Below are positions 62,727 to 64,000 of a DNA stretch of 64,000 nt, piece by piece. The notes under the pieces were generated by a model. That model was given only the letters and a program-made list of their open reading frames with translations, searched no databases and had not been told where the DNA came from. The translations under genes and the position numbers were made by a program. Within the stretch, counting starts at the first letter, position 1. Each line of letters begins with the position of its first letter. The stretch is from Actinacidiphila fildesensis (GTDB lineage Bacteria; Actinomycetota; Actinomycetes; Streptomycetales; Streptomycetaceae), in assembly GCF_042652185.1 (NCBI RefSeq), contig NZ_JBHSIX010000006.1. The stretch is one strand, 5' to 3'.

Positions 62727-63392
62727 CTAGTGGATGATGCCCGTACGCAGGGCGACAGCGACCATTCCGGCCCGGTCGCCGGTGCCGAGCTTGCGGGCGA
62801 TACGGGCCAGGTGGCTCTTCACGGTGAGCGCGGACAGGCCCATCGAGACGCCGATCGCCTTGTTCGACTGGCCTTCGGCGACCAGTCGCAGCACCTCGAC
62901 CTCGCGGCCGGAGAGCTCGCGGTAGCCACCGGGGTGGCCGGGCGTGCCGGGCGGGCGGCGCTGCATACGGGCGCCCGCCGAACCGACCGGCGCGGCGCCG
63001 GGACGGCCCGGCATGCCGCCGAGGTTGTTGCGGGTACCGGTGACGACGTATCCCTTGACGCCGCCCGCGAGTGCGTTGCGGACGGCGCCGATGTCATCGG
63101 CGGCGGAGAGCGCGAGGCCGTTCGGCCAGCCGGCCGCGCGGGTCTCGGCGAGAAGGGTCAGGCCGGAACCGTCGGGGAGGTGGACATCGGCTACGCAGAT
63201 GTCGCGGGGGCTGCTGACCCGGGGCCGGGCCTCGGCGATCGACGAGGCTTCGATCACATCGCGCACACCGAGCGCCCACAGGTGCCGGGTGACGGTGGAT
63301 CGGACGCGGGGGTCGGCGACGACGACCATGGCCGTCGGCTTGTTCGGACGGTAGGCGACCAGGCTCGTGGGCTGCTCGAGAAGAACTGACAC
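62727..63392 (-). CDS. LuxR-type response regulator with degenerate receiver
   Basis: 221 residues from GTG 63392 (AGGAGG upstream). The N-terminal receiver keeps an aspartate in CVADVHLPDGSG and the Lys in VKGYV, but the usual acidic pair is reduced to VVADPR, so phosphorylation is doubtful. A Gly/Pro/Arg-rich linker of about 35 residues precedes a LuxR helix-turn-helix (LSGREVEVLRLVAEGQSNKAIG ... TVKSHLARIARKLG). No partner kinase gene is adjacent. Confidence 0.88.
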   Translation of the reverse strand: MSVLLEQPTSLVAYRPNKPTAMVVVADPRVRSTVTRHLWALGVRDVIEASSIAEARPRVSSPRDICVADVHLPDGSGLTLLAETRAAGWPNGLALSAADDIGAVRNALAGGVKGYVVTGTRNNLGGMPGRPGAAPVGSAGARMQRRPPGTPGHPGGYRELSGREVEVLRLVAEGQSNKAIGVSMGLSALTVKSHLARIARKLGTGDRAGMVAVALRTGIIH

Positions 63393-63611
63393 CGGGCCTC
63401 CTGTGGCGAAGGGGGGACTGAGAGGGTCACAGTCTCCTTCGGCAGCAATTGCCCCGGCCTTTAGGGAATGATCACGATTTGTTGAGTAACAATTCCGACA
63501 AATCGGACGCTCACTCGAACAAGATCATGTTGAGCGGCGGGTGGGTGCGCGGCGGAACCGCGCCGGAATACCGGGAAAACGGGCGGAAGTACGCGGATAC
63601 CGGACGGGCAG

Positions 63612-64000
63612 TCAGCCGCGCCGCTTCGGCATCGGCACGACGCCGCCGGGCAGGTCCTGCGACTCATGGCCCTCGGTGGGCGGCAGCCCCGCGCACGCGC
63701 AGAGCAGATCGCACCAGGCCGCCAGGTGGTCCACGACGGCGGGGATCCCGTCCGGGCCCTCGGTCGGTGTCCAGGACGCCCGGATCTCGATCGCCGTCGC
63801 GTCGGGCCGCTCCGCGATCCCGCCGAAGTAGTGCGAGGAACTGCGCGAGACCGTGCCGCTCGGTTCGGTGTACTCCGCGCCGCGCGCCTCCAGGGCGCCG
63901 GTCAGCCACGACCAGCTCACCTCGGGCAGCAGCGGGTCCACCGCCATCTCCGGCTCCAGATCGGCGCGCACCAGCGTGACCAGCCGGAACGTACCGTTCC
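63612..64000 (-). CDS. DUF3000 family protein (5' end outside window)
   Basis: The frame continues past the window edge, so only the C-terminal part is visible: TFRLVTLVRADLEPEMAVDP, LPEVSWSWLTGAL, SRSSSHYFGG and EIRASWTP, characteristic of DUF3000. The family is widespread in actinobacteria and its function is unknown. An internal GTG at 63971 is unlikely to be the start because the conserved domain extends upstream of it. Confidence 0.85.
   Translation of the reverse strand, partial: NGTFRLVTLVRADLEPEMAVDPLLPEVSWSWLTGALEARGAEYTEPSGTVSRSSSHYFGGIAERPDATAIEIRASWTPTEGPDGIPAVVDHLAAWCDLLCACAGLPPTEGHESQDLPGGVVPMPKRRG

Overview
The window is 64 kb of a high-GC actinomycete chromosome, almost certainly a Streptomyces. 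Coding sequences have strong third-position GC, many genes start with GTG, and the families are typical of the genus: BTAD/NB-ARC regulator, SpoIIE-type phosphatase, GAF-ANTAR protein, ROK regulator and DUF3000. From memory, the order aconitase / sugar ABC transporter / ROK regulator / xylFGH / dxs matches the S. coelicolor SCO5998-SCO6013 region; no database was consulted.

Layout. (1) 0-11 kb: two secreted metalloproteases (M9 collagenase, cut by the window edge, and an M6 protease), an alpha/beta hydrolase, a decayed TetR gene, a large BTAD-ATPase-TPR regulator and a convergent DrrAB-type exporter. (2) 11-25 kb: a stress and regulation island. It holds hsp18 with its RheA-type repressor and a textbook operator, two DUF2267 genes, two paralogous small MerR-type regulators each preceded by 700-900 nt of conserved CAGT-rich non-coding DNA, an anti-sigma-like ATPase, a cold-shock gene with a terminator-like leader, a DEAD-box helicase whose ribosome-binding site is in a hairpin, a GAF-SpoIIE phosphatase and a GAF-ANTAR protein. 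(3) 25-34 kb: an XRE-MurA fusion divergent from acnA, with three identical-type palindromes between them, then ngcEFG for chito-oligosaccharide uptake. (4) 34-44 kb: a compact biosynthetic cluster sitting between ngcG and the ROK regulator. Two divergent operons encode ACP, AMP-ligase, chorismate-lyase-like protein, NDP-hexose 2,3-dehydratase and Gfo/Idh oxidoreductase on one side, and CobT-like phosphoribosyltransferase, HAD phosphatase, stand-alone condensation protein and GT2 glycosyltransferase on the other. (5) 44-64 kb: rok7B7, xylFGH, dxs, an amino-acid permease, cell-envelope proteins, fatty-acid beta-oxidation (fadB plus thiolase), RNase D, a LuxR-type regulator and a cut DUF3000 gene.

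Two regions stand out as possibly undescribed. The first is the duplicated 'promoter - long CAGT-rich structured segment - GC-rich hairpin - MerR gene' module. One 133-nt block is about 93% identical between copies, although the reading frames over it are not preserved. The second is the cluster at 34-44 kb. A CobT homologue whose catalytic-Glu position reads Met is paired with a chorismate lyase, AMP-ligase/ACP pair and HAD phosphatase, which suggests phosphoribosylation of an aromatic (perhaps phenolic) acid followed by dephosphorylation and amide or ester formation.
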